Assembly (NCBI GenBank): GCA_017548075.1
Contig: JAFYNL010000027.1
Coordinates: 1-64,000, forward strand
Source of the DNA: Bacteroidaceae bacterium
GTDB lineage: Bacteria; Bacteroidota; Bacteroidia; Bacteroidales; Bacteroidaceae
DNA: 64,000 bases
Direction of reading: 5' to 3'
Shown here: in pieces, positions 23,109-32,382 of the stretch
How positions within the stretch are numbered: position 1 is the first letter of the stretch
Layout: each line of letters opens with the position of its first letter
The notes under the pieces: model-generated
The model's database searches: none
Seen by the model: the letters and a program-made list of their open reading frames with translations, nothing else
Told to the model about the DNA's origin: nothing
Position numbers and translations under genes: made by a program

Positions 23109-23595
23109 GTATTACTGTGTAAGGCTGTGGTCGGTAAGTGCGAGCAAACTGACGAATCTTTGCCAGAACGGCAGTGCTTGGCTGAAAATAGGGTAGGGGT
23201 AAAGTTTGTTCCATAGGCGGAATTTATGGGTGGTTAATGCTATCCTGCAAGTCGGGTGGCTTGCTTCTATATGAAAAACGTAAGTCGGGGGCATTTTATT
23301 GTGAAGAAAGACAAGTTTTTTAAGAATCTTTCTATCTTTCCGTTATTTAGATTTTTGCGAAATAGTGGAGATGCGAATTTCGGTCAGTACCAAAATACTA
23401 ACTCTATATAATTGCGAGGGTTATGGTTCTGTCCGCCATGGCCGATTCGTCGGGTTTGGAGAGTGTAAGCCGTTGGGTTGCAGGGAGTTGTATATTTGCA
23501 ATAGGTAAAAAAGAGTCTGTTTTAGGCTTTTTCTTTGGCTCGTTGAAACACAGAGGGTTATGGAATTGAGCACTTTTCGGGGCAAGACATTTTTT
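23109..23595. other. Gene-free stretch between rpe and the dnaA promoter
   Basis: Nothing convincing is seen in this ~490-bp divergent spacer. I looked for DnaA boxes (TTATNCACA and its complement) and found none, so it is not supported as a replication origin. No clear minus-strand promoter for rpe was found either. Confidence 0.5.
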
Positions 23596-23626
23596 TTTGC
23601 AGATTGAGGAAATTGTCGTAACTTTG
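23596..23626 (+). promoter_or_regulatory. Promoter of dnaA
   Basis: TTTG (23596-23599), a 19-bp spacer, TAACTTTG (23619-23626). A close match to the Bacteroidetes primary-sigma consensus. The predicted 5' leader of the dnaA mRNA is about 90 nt. Confidence 0.85.
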
Positions 23627-23725
23627 CAACCGAATTCGCCAAAAAACTTAGTGAACCAAAATGGGCATGAATTTGCCCGCCCAGCGCTACATTATTTAAT
23701 ATACATGTGCGCGAAAAAGAGTTAA

Positions 23726-25135
23726 ATGACAAAGAACGAACAGATATTATGGCAGCGTTGCATGGAAGTGTTCCGAAGCAACGTCACCGAGCAGCAATAC
23801 GAGACTTGGTTCTCTCCGATGAGAATCAAGTCGTATGATGCTGTGCAGAAGGAGCTGGCGGTCTACATTCCGTCGCAGTTCTTCTTCGAATATCTGGAAG
23901 AGCACTTCCGTCGTTTGATTCATTTCACCATCGCTCGTTTCTTTGGCGAAGACGTCACTCTCTCCTATATGGTGGAGGTTGCCGGCGATGTGACCGTCAG
24001 TCAGGAGAGCGATAGCAACATGGTGCCCAATACGGAACCATCGACTCGCGAAGCAAACAAATCGCCCCTTTTAGCACAAGCCGTTGGTATGCCCGAAGAC
24101 CTCGACTCGCAGCTGAACGCCCATCAGACTTTCAGCAATTTCATCGAGGGTACGAGCAACAAACTGCCTCGCAGCGTGGGTCAGGCTATTGCCGAACATC
24201 CTGAACAGATGACCTTCAACCCGCTCTTCATCTACGGACCGAGTGGTGTGGGCAAAACGCATCTGGTAAACGCTATCGGTATGCGCACCAAAGAACTGCA
24301 TCCGGAGAAGCGTGTCCTCTATCTGAGCGCACATCTCTTTATGGTGCAGTTCACGGATGCCCGCAAAAACAATGTCTTCAACGACTTCGTGCATTTCTAC
24401 CAGAGCATCGATATGCTCATTGTGGACGATATGCAGGAGTTGGCAGGCATGACTGCAACGCAGAACGCTTTCTTCCATATCTTCGACCACCTTCGCCGGA
24501 TGGGCAAGCAAATCATCATGACTTGCGACCGACCTCCCGTTTCTCTGCAAGGAATGGAAGACCGCCTGATAACCCGCTTCAAGAGCGGACTGATGGCCGA
24601 GATGGAGAAGCCGGAAGAGAGTCTGCGTCGCAACATCCTTCACACTATCGTAAAGCACGACGGATTGAACATCCCGGACGAGGTGCTGGACTACATCTCT
24701 CATAATGTATGCAATAGCGTTCGTGAGTTGGAAGGCATCATCCACAGCCTGCTGGCCTATTCTGTCGTTTACGGAAAGGACGTCGACCTGGAGTTCGCCC
24801 AACGCATTCTGGCTGGTCGCATCAGGTTCGAGAGGAAGAATGTCACTATCGACCAGATCATCAGTACCACCTGCGAGCACTTCAATGTGAAAGAGGAAGA
24901 GGTCTTTGGCAAGAGCAGGAAAGCCAACATCGTGACCGTCCGGCATATGAGCATGTATCTTGCTCACAAGCATACGAAACTTACTTACGGCAAGATTGGT
25001 ATCTATGTGGGCAATCGCGATCATGCAACCGTTCTTCACGGCATAAAGACGATAGACGGACGATTAAAACTTGAGAAGGATCTGCAACAGGCACTAGAAG
25101 AACTGGAAGGAAAACTAATAGGAAAGACACTATGA
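23726..25135 (+). CDS. dnaA: Chromosomal replication initiator DnaA
   Basis: A 469-residue AAA+ ATPase. The N-terminal helicase-interacting domain (LWQRCMEVFRSNVTEQQYE), a linker (~95-130), Walker A GPSGVGKTHL and Walker B MLIVDDMQ, and the C-terminal DNA-binding domain with VRHMSMYLAHKHTK and the DHATVLHG helix that reads DnaA boxes are all present. Its stop overlaps the next start (25132-25135, ATGA), tying it to the nitroreductase fusion gene. DnaA is ordinarily essential. Confidence 0.97.
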   Translation: MTKNEQILWQRCMEVFRSNVTEQQYETWFSPMRIKSYDAVQKELAVYIPSQFFFEYLEEHFRRLIHFTIARFFGEDVTLSYMVEVAGDVTVSQESDSNMVPNTEPSTREANKSPLLAQAVGMPEDLDSQLNAHQTFSNFIEGTSNKLPRSVGQAIAEHPEQMTFNPLFIYGPSGVGKTHLVNAIGMRTKELHPEKRVLYLSAHLFMVQFTDARKNNVFNDFVHFYQSIDMLIVDDMQELAGMTATQNAFFHIFDHLRRMGKQIIMTCDRPPVSLQGMEDRLITRFKSGLMAEMEKPEESLRRNILHTIVKHDGLNIPDEVLDYISHNVCNSVRELEGIIHSLLAYSVVYGKDVDLEFAQRILAGRIRFERKNVTIDQIISTTCEHFNVKEEEVFGKSRKANIVTVRHMSMYLAHKHTKLTYGKIGIYVGNRDHATVLHGIKTIDGRLKLEKDLQQALEELEGKLIGKTL

Positions 25136-26370
25136 ACATCAAGCAGAGGAGAACCATCCGCAAGTATACTCAGCAGCCCGTCAGCGACGAGCTGCTGAAT
25201 CGGTTAATAGAGGAAGCTTCGCGTACGCAAACCATGGGCAACCTGCAACTCTATAGCGTTGTGGTGACTCGCTCGGAAGAAATGAAGGAAAAACTGGCTC
25301 CGGCCCACTTCTTCCAACCAATGGTAACGCAAGCTCCGGTTGTGCTGACCATTTGTGCCGACTTCCGCAGAACAACCGACTGGTGTTTGCAAAGACAGGC
25401 AAGTCCGGGCTACGACAATGCTCTGAGTTTCGTGAATGCCGCCACCGACGCTTTGCTCTTCACACAGACTTTCTGTTGCTTGGCAGAAGAGGAAGGCTTG
25501 GGCGTTTGCTTCTTGGGTACGACCATCTACCAGCCGCAACCTATCATCGAGGCACTCGAATTGCCCGAACTCGTCTTTCCTGTCGCAACGCTTACTATAG
25601 GCTGGCCTGCAGAGAAACCCCGCCAAACAGATCGTTTGCCTCTACAAGCTATCGTTCATCAGGAAACCTACAACCCCTTCACTCCGGAGCGCATTGATGC
25701 CTGCTACAAGAAGCGCGAGTCGCTTGCCGTAAACAAGCATTTTGTGGAGCTGAATGAGAAGGAGACGCTTGCTCAGGTCTTTACCGACATTCGCTATACT
25801 CGCAAAGATAACGAGGTGATGTCGGAAAACCTCCTCGCAACCTTGATTCGCCAGAAGTTCCTGAAGGCTGACAATTTGCTGGATGAGGTTCCCGTTGTGG
25901 AGCGTCGCCCCGATATCTTGGAGTGCGATGTTGTGCGCTTCCAGAACAAGAAAGAGAAGTGGGTGGCTTTTGTCGGAATGCTCGATGGCTTCCCCTACGA
26001 GATATTCACTGGTTTGCAGGACGACGAGGAAGGTATTGCCATTCCGAAGAGCGTGAATAAGGGCTTTATCATTAAGCATTACGACCGCGAAGGCCAGAAG
26101 CGCTACGACTTCCAGTTTGTCAACAAGCGTGGCTACAAGACGACTATCGAGGGCTTGAGTGAACGCTTCAACCCGAAATATTGGGACTATGCAAAGCTCA
26201 TTAGCGGTGTGCTTCGCTACCGTATGCCCATCGATCATGTGATTAGCCTCATTACATCCCTTCAATTGGAAAACGATACCATCAATTCCTGGACGGCAGG
26301 CGTGGCAAGAGTCTTGAAGAAGTATCTGCCCGATTCTTCACCAATGTACGACGAGGAGGAACAAGAGTGA
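25132..26370 (+). CDS. Nitroreductase fused to a ribonucleotide-reductase C-terminal tail
   Basis: A 412-residue protein. Residues 1 to ~190 are a flavin nitroreductase: QRRTIRKYTQQPVSDELLNR at the start, QTMGNLQLYSVVV for flavin contact, and TLTIGWPAEKPRQTDRLP at the end. From about 220 the sequence changes to GMLDGFPYEIFTGLQDDEEG, FVNKRGYKTTIEGLSERFNP and LISGVLRYRMPIDHVISLIT, which resemble the C-terminal part of adenosylcobalamin-type ribonucleotide reductases of Bacteroidetes. The RNR catalytic core is absent. In related genomes I recall nitroreductase and nrdJ adjacent after dnaA, so this may be a fusion produced by deletion of most of nrdJ. Confidence 0.75.
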   Translation: MNIKQRRTIRKYTQQPVSDELLNRLIEEASRTQTMGNLQLYSVVVTRSEEMKEKLAPAHFFQPMVTQAPVVLTICADFRRTTDWCLQRQASPGYDNALSFVNAATDALLFTQTFCCLAEEEGLGVCFLGTTIYQPQPIIEALELPELVFPVATLTIGWPAEKPRQTDRLPLQAIVHQETYNPFTPERIDACYKKRESLAVNKHFVELNEKETLAQVFTDIRYTRKDNEVMSENLLATLIRQKFLKADNLLDEVPVVERRPDILECDVVRFQNKKEKWVAFVGMLDGFPYEIFTGLQDDEEGIAIPKSVNKGFIIKHYDREGQKRYDFQFVNKRGYKTTIEGLSERFNPKYWDYAKLISGVLRYRMPIDHVISLITSLQLENDTINSWTAGVARVLKKYLPDSSPMYDEEEQE

Positions 26371-26735
26371 AAAGAGTTGCAGAGATAACGGTCAATCGCA
26401 TCAAGGTTCATGCCTTTCATGGTGTTTCGCCTCAGGAACGCGTAGTTGGGGCGGAATTCTATGTCACAGTCTCTGCTCTTGTAGAGGTGGAGGCTTCGGC
26501 ATGGAAAGACGACCAGCTAGAAGGTACGGCAGATTATTCTCGTTTTGTCAGCATTACGAAGAGAGAGATGGCCGTTCCCTCGAATCTCTTGGAAAATGTT
26601 GCCTCCAGAATAGCATCTGCAGTTCTCGAGGAATGTCCTGCAGTCTTGAAGGTAAGTGTTACCGTTGAGAAGGAAAACCCGCCTTTTGGTGTTCTTTGCC
26701 AAGGAGTTAGCGTCAAAATGGAGCAAACAAGATAA
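26367..26735 (+). CDS. folB: Dihydroneopterin aldolase
   Basis: A 122-residue enzyme of folate synthesis that converts dihydroneopterin to hydroxymethyl-dihydropterin and glycolaldehyde. The start VNRIKVHAFHGVSPQERVVG, the central TADYSRF, the LLENVASRIA helix with its active-site Glu, and SVTVEKENPP match the family. Translation starts at GTG, overlapping the upstream stop (26367-26370), so it is coupled to the fusion gene and probably to dnaA. Confidence 0.9.
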   Translation: MKRVAEITVNRIKVHAFHGVSPQERVVGAEFYVTVSALVEVEASAWKDDQLEGTADYSRFVSITKREMAVPSNLLENVASRIASAVLEECPAVLKVSVTVEKENPPFGVLCQGVSVKMEQTR

Positions 26736-26795
26736 GTTTCCCTTGTCTTAGCGTTTTTTCTTATTTTCTTTTTTCCTTATTTCTTAAAATCTTTG

Positions 26796-26803
26796 TATCT
26801 TTG
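26796..26803 (+). promoter_or_regulatory. -7 element of the carboxylase-like gene
   Basis: TATCTTTG followed by TGCCC, like other start regions here. The -33 region is only T-rich with no exact TTTG, so this is a partial promoter match. Confidence 0.55.
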
Positions 26804-26843
26804 TGCCCAATAAACAATTACGAAGATATTTCAAGGTAACATA

Positions 26844-28616
26844 ATGAAAAAGAAAGTTCGTTTCAGTCTCGTTTATAGAGACATGTGGCAGAGCAGCGGC
26901 AAGTTCCAACCGCGCAAGGATCAGTTGGCTCGCATAGCTCCCGTAATTATTGAGATGGGTTGCTTCGACCGCGTAGAGACCAATGGCGGAGCATTCGAAC
27001 AGGTGAACCTGCTTGCAGGCGAGAATCCTAACGAAGCAGTCCGTGCCTTCTGTAAGCCTTTCAACGAAGTTGGCATCAAGACTCACATGCTCGATCGTGG
27101 CCTTAATGCCCTTCGCATGTACCCTGTTCCCGACGATGTGCGTCAGTTGATGTACAAGGTAAAGAAGAAGCAAGGTACCGATATTACTCGTATTTTCTGC
27201 GGCTTGAACGACGTCCGCAATATCATTCCAAGCATCAAGTATGCTAAGGAAGGCGGCATGATTCCGCAGGCCACTCTTTGCATTACTACCAGTCCTATCC
27301 ATACTGCCGAGTACTATTCTGCAATCGCCAATCAGTTGATTGAGGCAGGAGCTGCCGAGATTTGCCTGAAGGATATGGCCGGAATAGGTCAGCCTGCTAT
27401 GCTCGGAAAGCTTGTTGGCATGATAAAGAAGAGCCATCCCGACATCATCATTCAGTATCACGGACATAGTGGTCCCGGCCTCTCAATGGCAAGTATCTTG
27501 GAGGTCTGCAATAACGGCGCAGACATTATCGATACAGCTATCGAGCCTCTTTCTTGGGGTAAGGTGCATCCGGATATCATCTCTGTTCAGTCGATGCTCA
27601 AGAACGAAGGTTTCGATGTGCCCGAAATCAATATGTCGGCTTACATGAAAGCTCGTTCGCTCACCCAAGAGTTCATCGATGATTGGTTGGGTTACTTCAT
27701 CAATCCCGCCAACAAACACATGTCCAGCCTCTTGCTTGGAAGCGGTCTTCCAGGCGGCATGATGGGTTCCATGATGGCCGATTTGGGTGGTATTCAGGCT
27801 GCTATAAATGGCATTCGCAAGCAGAAAGGTGAGCCCGAACTGAACACTGACGATATGCTTGTGGCCCTGTTCAACGAGGTAGAGCATGTTTGGCCGATGG
27901 TTGGCTATCCTCCATTGGTAACGCCTTTCAGCCAATACACCAAGAACATCGCTCTCATGAACTTGCTCACAATGGCTCAAGGCAAGGGACGCTTTGTGAT
28001 GATGGACGATGCAATGTGGGGCATGATATTGGGCAAGAGCGGAAAAGTGCCAGGTCCAATTGCTCCAGAACTGGTTGCTCTCGCAAAAGAGAAGGGCAAA
28101 GAGTTCACAGATACCGACCCGCATACCCTCTATCCAAATGCTCTCGACGACTTCCGCAAAGAGATGGACGAGAACGGATGGGATTACGGACAGGACGACG
28201 AAGAACTCTTCGAACTGGCTATGCACCCAGAACAGTATCGCAACTTCAAGAGCGGACAGGCTAAGAAGAACTTCCTCGCCGACTTGCAGAAGGCTAAGGA
28301 AGCAAGGATGAGCAAGTCTATCAATCCTGAAGTTTTGGCAGCTTTCAAGCATGCAAAGGCCGATGCGGTGGTTAGTCCTGTCGATGGTCAGGTCTTCTAC
28401 GAGTTCCATGGCGATGGCGAAGGTATTCCTTGCCTCGAACCCTCTATCGGACAGACGTATAAAGACGGCGACATTCTCTGTTATGTTCAGGCAACTTGGG
28501 GCGAATTCATTCCCATTCCGGCAGGCATTGGTGGCCGTCTCGTAGATATTTCTGCAAAGAAATCTTCTCATGTCCGTCGTGGCGACACACTTGCTTGGAT
28601 AGAGCGTGAGAAGTAG
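26844..28616 (+). CDS. Carboxyltransferase (PycB/OadA-like) whose carrier domain lacks the biotin lysine
   Basis: A 590-residue protein. The N-terminal TIM barrel (FSLVYRDMWQSSGKFQPRKD, ICLKDMAGIGQP with a carboxyltransferase-type KDM motif, IQYHGHSGPG) and central conserved domain match the pyruvate carboxylase B/oxaloacetate decarboxylase alpha family. The end has the fold pattern of a biotinyl carrier (SPVDGQVFYEFHGDGEG), but the usual AMKM is replaced by QATWG, so there is no lysine to biotinylate. It may use a separate carrier protein, or have another role. It is monocistronic, followed by a terminator. Confidence 0.8.
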   Translation: MKKKVRFSLVYRDMWQSSGKFQPRKDQLARIAPVIIEMGCFDRVETNGGAFEQVNLLAGENPNEAVRAFCKPFNEVGIKTHMLDRGLNALRMYPVPDDVRQLMYKVKKKQGTDITRIFCGLNDVRNIIPSIKYAKEGGMIPQATLCITTSPIHTAEYYSAIANQLIEAGAAEICLKDMAGIGQPAMLGKLVGMIKKSHPDIIIQYHGHSGPGLSMASILEVCNNGADIIDTAIEPLSWGKVHPDIISVQSMLKNEGFDVPEINMSAYMKARSLTQEFIDDWLGYFINPANKHMSSLLLGSGLPGGMMGSMMADLGGIQAAINGIRKQKGEPELNTDDMLVALFNEVEHVWPMVGYPPLVTPFSQYTKNIALMNLLTMAQGKGRFVMMDDAMWGMILGKSGKVPGPIAPELVALAKEKGKEFTDTDPHTLYPNALDDFRKEMDENGWDYGQDDEELFELAMHPEQYRNFKSGQAKKNFLADLQKAKEARMSKSINPEVLAAFKHAKADAVVSPVDGQVFYEFHGDGEGIPCLEPSIGQTYKDGDILCYVQATWGEFIPIPAGIGGRLVDISAKKSSHVRRGDTLAWIEREK

Positions 28617-28638
28617 ATAAAAAACTTGATAATAGATG

Positions 28639-28680
28639 ATGTGCGCTTCTGGAATCGGAGGCGCACATTTTCTTTTTTTA
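28639..28680 (+). terminator. Rho-independent terminator
   Basis: ATGTGCGC (28639-28646) pairs with GCGCACAT (28661-28668), followed by a T-rich run. It ends the carboxylase-like gene. Confidence 0.9.
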
Positions 28681-28704
28681 CATCACACAGTTAAGTCGTC
28701 AACT

Positions 28705-28770
28705 TAACACGTTACGATGGCCAACTTAACACGTTAACTTTGCAATCATAACACGTTACGTTTGCCAACG
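28705..28770. repeat. 22-bp phased dyad repeat, locus B (3 units)
   Basis: TAACACGTTA begins at 28705, 28727 and 28749, exactly 22 bp apart, with spacers such as ACTTTGCAATCA. A degenerate fourth unit precedes at about 28683. Compared with locus A the central two bases are inverted, meaning the array is on the other strand. It lies between a terminator and the SusC promoter. Confidence 0.85.
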
Positions 28771-28858
28771 ACACTGGTGTTCTTTTCGTGTACTTTTATT
28801 CGATAATGAGCATAAAAGTGTGTAAATTCGTCACTTTTTCTTAATTTGTGCGGTACAA

Positions 28859-28892
28859 TTTGCAAATATTTCGAAAAATCTTCTTACCTTTG
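28859..28892 (+). promoter_or_regulatory. Promoter of the SusC/SusD locus
   Basis: TTTG at 28859-28862, a 22-bp spacer, TACCTTTG at 28885-28892. The spacer is slightly long. A 5' leader of about 75 nt is predicted. Confidence 0.6.
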
Positions 28893-28969
28893 CCGCTCGA
28901 ATTGTCTAATTGCGTGTACGTGTACACATTATATATAAGGTAAAAACAAGAAGAATTAACTCTTAAAAG

Positions 28970-31900
28970 ATGTTTTTATATAGAAAATTTATTCTTGTCT
29001 TAGCGCTGCTGTTCCTATCTATCGGAGTGGCGATAGCGCAGACAACAGTATCAGGAACAGTGTTTTCCGCCGATGACAACGAGCCCTTGATGGGTGCAAA
29101 TGTTCTGGTGGAAGGAACACAGAACAGAGCCATTACGGATTTAGATGGTAAGTTTACCCTTAAAGACGTTAAGTCGAATGCCGTTTTGGTGGTATCAATG
29201 ATAGGTATGCGCACCGAGAAGGTAAAAGCCAAGAATGGCATGCGTATCCTAATGCAGGGTGAAGATGTTCAGATGACGGAGGTCATCGTGAACGGTCAGC
29301 AACAGATTGACAAGCGATTGTTTACTGGTGCGGCAACGACGGTGGATGCCGAGAAAATCAAACTATCGGGTCTCGCCGATGTGAGTCGCTCGCTGGAAGG
29401 TCGCGTGGCAGGTGTGCAAGTAACTAACGTGACAGGCACTTTCGGTGCTTCTCCAAAGATTCGAGTTCGCGGTGCAACCTCTATTTATGGTAACTCCAAG
29501 CCCCTTTGGGTTGTGGATGGCGTCATCTATGAGGACAATGTTGACGTGAGTGCCGACGATCTGGCTTCCGGCGATGCAAAGACCCTTATTTCTTCTGCAG
29601 TCGCAGGTTTGAACTCAGACGATATCGAGTCATTCACAGTCTTGAAGGACGGCTCGGCAACCTCTATCTATGGTGCTCGTGCTATGGGTGGTGTGATTGT
29701 CGTTACCACAAAGCGAGGCTCGAAAGGTCATGCAAGTGTAAACTACACAGGCGAGTTCACATCTCGTCTCAAGCCCAGCTACAACGACTTCAATATCATG
29801 AACTCGCAAGAGGTGATGGGTGTTTATAAGGAGATGTGCGACAAGGGTTGGCTGCAACTGGATCACATGGTTAATTCTCAGAATACGGGTATATATGGCT
29901 ATATGTTCCAGCAACTGCGCGCTTACGATCCTGTGACGGGAACTTACGGCTTGCAGAATACTGAGGCTGCTCGCAATGCATACCTCCAGGCTGCTGAGTT
30001 CCGCAATACCGACTGGTTCGATCTTCTGTTTACCAACAAGGTGCAGCAGAATCATTCGGTCAGCATCAGTGGCGGTACTGATCGTTCGCAGAACTACTTC
30101 TCTATGTCGATTCTCACTGATCCGGGTCATTTTGTAAACCGCAGCAGCGTGAATCGTTATACTTTCAATGGCAATACTTCCTACGATATTCTGAAGGACA
30201 GGAAGGGCTGTAACCTCCTTTCTGTAAAGTTGGCCGCTCAGGGTAGCTATCGTAAGCAAGAAGCCCCAGGCTCGCTGAATCGTACTACAGATGTTGTGAC
30301 TGGTGAGGTGAAGCGTGACTTCGATATCAACCCTTTCAGTTACGCAATGAATACAAGCCGCTGTCTTGATCCTAACATCAACTACACTCGCTTCTATACG
30401 GGCTTCAATATCTTCGATGAGTTGGAGTACAACTATAACGATATTAACGTAACAGAGTTGATGTTCCGTGGTGAATTGGAATACAAACCCTCAAAGGCTT
30501 GGCGTTTGAACGGACTTATTTCATCTCGTATTTCGCACACCAAGCGTCAACACAACGTAATGGATAAGTCCAACCAGGCTAATGCCTATCGTGCAGGTGT
30601 TGATGAACAGGACGATAACTCCACAATTCGCGACAACAATAGCTTGCTCTATACCGACCCGGATAACGAGTTGGCTTTGCCCGAATCCATCCTTCCAACA
30701 GGTGGTATCAAATATCAGTACGACGACAATATGCGTTCGAATACTTTCCGCTTCATGACAGGTTATAACAATGTGTTCAACGAATTGCACACACTCAATG
30801 GTATGGTGGGAACAGAGTATTCATCGGTTCGTCGTACCGCAACAACTTGGACAGGTTGGGGCTATCAATTCGAAAATGGTGGCATCACATATACCCCGTA
30901 TCTCTGGCTCAAGCAGATGAACGAAGAGAACACGGAGTACTTTGGTGAGTCATATACTTTGACCAACACCTTGGCTTACTATGGTCAGGTGAACTACAAC
31001 TATGACCAGCGTTATACTTTGAATGGCACATTGCGCTACGAAGGAACTAACCGCTTGGGTAAGAGCCGTCAGAGCCGTTGGCTTCCCACATGGAACGTGT
31101 CAGCCGCTTGGGATGTTTCCAACGAGAAGTTCATGGAGAGCACAAAGTCTTGGCTTTCCCAAGTTAAGTTCCGCGCCAGTTATTCTTTGACTGCCGATAC
31201 TGGTCCATCATGGGTAACCAATGCCAAGGCCATCTTTATGACTCAAAACTCTTGGCGTCCCTTTACCTCTGCTGCCGAATCGCAGATCTATATCTCATCT
31301 CTCGGTAACTCAGAACTGACTTACGAGAAGAAACATGAATGGAACTTCGGTATTGATATGAGTTTCCTGAAGGAACGTATAGCTTTAACTTTCGATGTTT
31401 ATGGTCGTAATAACTATGACCTGATAGGTCGCACTTATACGCAGGGTGCTGGTGGTGAGATTGCGAAATATGCTAACGTGGCAGATATGAAGTCTCATGG
31501 TGTTGAAATAGGTCTTTCTACTGTCAATATAGATAAGGCTGGTTTCAAGTGGACATCCGACTTTATCTTCTCCAAGGCGAAGAACAAGATTACTTCTCTT
31601 GAGGTCGCAAGTCGTGCCGTTGACTTGGTAACCGGTTTGGGTTATGCTATTGAGGGTTATCCCGTCCGCTCTATCTTCAGTTACCAGTTTGCAGGACTTA
31701 ATTCCGAAGGCCTTCCTCAGGTTTATAACGAATCTGGAGTTAAGACAGTTGGCGACGTGAATTTCCAGGAGACAGAAGGTTTGAAGGACTTCCTCGTCTA
31801 TGAAGGCCCATCCGACCCCACATTCTATGGCTCGTTCAATAATACACTCAGTTATAAAAGTAAGAGTTGGGGTTCCCTTTCGTTGGACCTCTTCCTGACC

Positions 31901-32356
31901 TATGCTGGTGGTAACGTCGTTCGCCTCGATCCCGTCTTCTCTTCTGGTTACAGTGATCTGTTGGCATTCCCGCGAGAATTCAAGAATCGATGGATGATAG
32001 CAGGCGATGAGGCTGTGACAAACATTCCAACGATTGCCTCTCGCAATCAGGTTGACCGTTATGGTTCTTATACTCTGCGTACAGCCTATAATGCATACAA
32101 CTATTCTACAGAACGTATAGCAAACGGCGATTTTATCCGTTTGAAGGAAGTTGCTCTTACCTATGTGTTGCCCGATGAATGGCTTAAGAAGACAACATTC
32201 ATCAACCGTGCTTCTTTGAAAGTGGCAGCAACGAACCTTTGCCTGCTCTATGCTGATAAGAAATTGAACGGACAAGATCCAGAGTTTATCAACTCAGGTG
32301 GTGTGGCTGCTCCTATTTCTAAGCAGTTTACCGCAACGGTGCGTCTAGGCTTTTAA
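28970..32356 (+). CDS. SusC/RagA-family TonB-dependent transporter
   Basis: An 1128-residue outer-membrane protein. After the signal peptide (ending VAIAQ) comes a carboxypeptidase-regulatory-like domain (VSGTVFSADDNEPLMGANVL) and a plug domain with IRVRGATSIYGNSKPLWVVDG. The 22-strand barrel ends in QFTATVRLGF with the terminal Phe needed for barrel assembly. It works with the SusD-like lipoprotein encoded next to import a nutrient through TonB energy. Because both proteases and a metallopeptidase are linked, peptides rather than glycans are a likely substrate; this is inference. Confidence 0.93.
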   Translation: MFLYRKFILVLALLFLSIGVAIAQTTVSGTVFSADDNEPLMGANVLVEGTQNRAITDLDGKFTLKDVKSNAVLVVSMIGMRTEKVKAKNGMRILMQGEDVQMTEVIVNGQQQIDKRLFTGAATTVDAEKIKLSGLADVSRSLEGRVAGVQVTNVTGTFGASPKIRVRGATSIYGNSKPLWVVDGVIYEDNVDVSADDLASGDAKTLISSAVAGLNSDDIESFTVLKDGSATSIYGARAMGGVIVVTTKRGSKGHASVNYTGEFTSRLKPSYNDFNIMNSQEVMGVYKEMCDKGWLQLDHMVNSQNTGIYGYMFQQLRAYDPVTGTYGLQNTEAARNAYLQAAEFRNTDWFDLLFTNKVQQNHSVSISGGTDRSQNYFSMSILTDPGHFVNRSSVNRYTFNGNTSYDILKDRKGCNLLSVKLAAQGSYRKQEAPGSLNRTTDVVTGEVKRDFDINPFSYAMNTSRCLDPNINYTRFYTGFNIFDELEYNYNDINVTELMFRGELEYKPSKAWRLNGLISSRISHTKRQHNVMDKSNQANAYRAGVDEQDDNSTIRDNNSLLYTDPDNELALPESILPTGGIKYQYDDNMRSNTFRFMTGYNNVFNELHTLNGMVGTEYSSVRRTATTWTGWGYQFENGGITYTPYLWLKQMNEENTEYFGESYTLTNTLAYYGQVNYNYDQRYTLNGTLRYEGTNRLGKSRQSRWLPTWNVSAAWDVSNEKFMESTKSWLSQVKFRASYSLTADTGPSWVTNAKAIFMTQNSWRPFTSAAESQIYISSLGNSELTYEKKHEWNFGIDMSFLKERIALTFDVYGRNNYDLIGRTYTQGAGGEIAKYANVADMKSHGVEIGLSTVNIDKAGFKWTSDFIFSKAKNKITSLEVASRAVDLVTGLGYAIEGYPVRSIFSYQFAGLNSEGLPQVYNESGVKTVGDVNFQETEGLKDFLVYEGPSDPTFYGSFNNTLSYKSKSWGSLSLDLFLTYAGGNVVRLDPVFSSGYSDLLAFPREFKNRWMIAGDEAVTNIPTIASRNQVDRYGSYTLRTAYNAYNYSTERIANGDFIRLKEVALTYVLPDEWLKKTTFINRASLKVAATNLCLLYADKKLNGQDPEFINSGGVAAPISKQFTATVRLGF

Positions 32357-32382
32357 TGAACAGAATAAGTAATATAAAGACT

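Noticed and set aside
23109-23725. Replication origin next to dnaA
   Set aside because: No DnaA boxes or clear unwinding region could be found by eye; proximity to dnaA alone is not enough.
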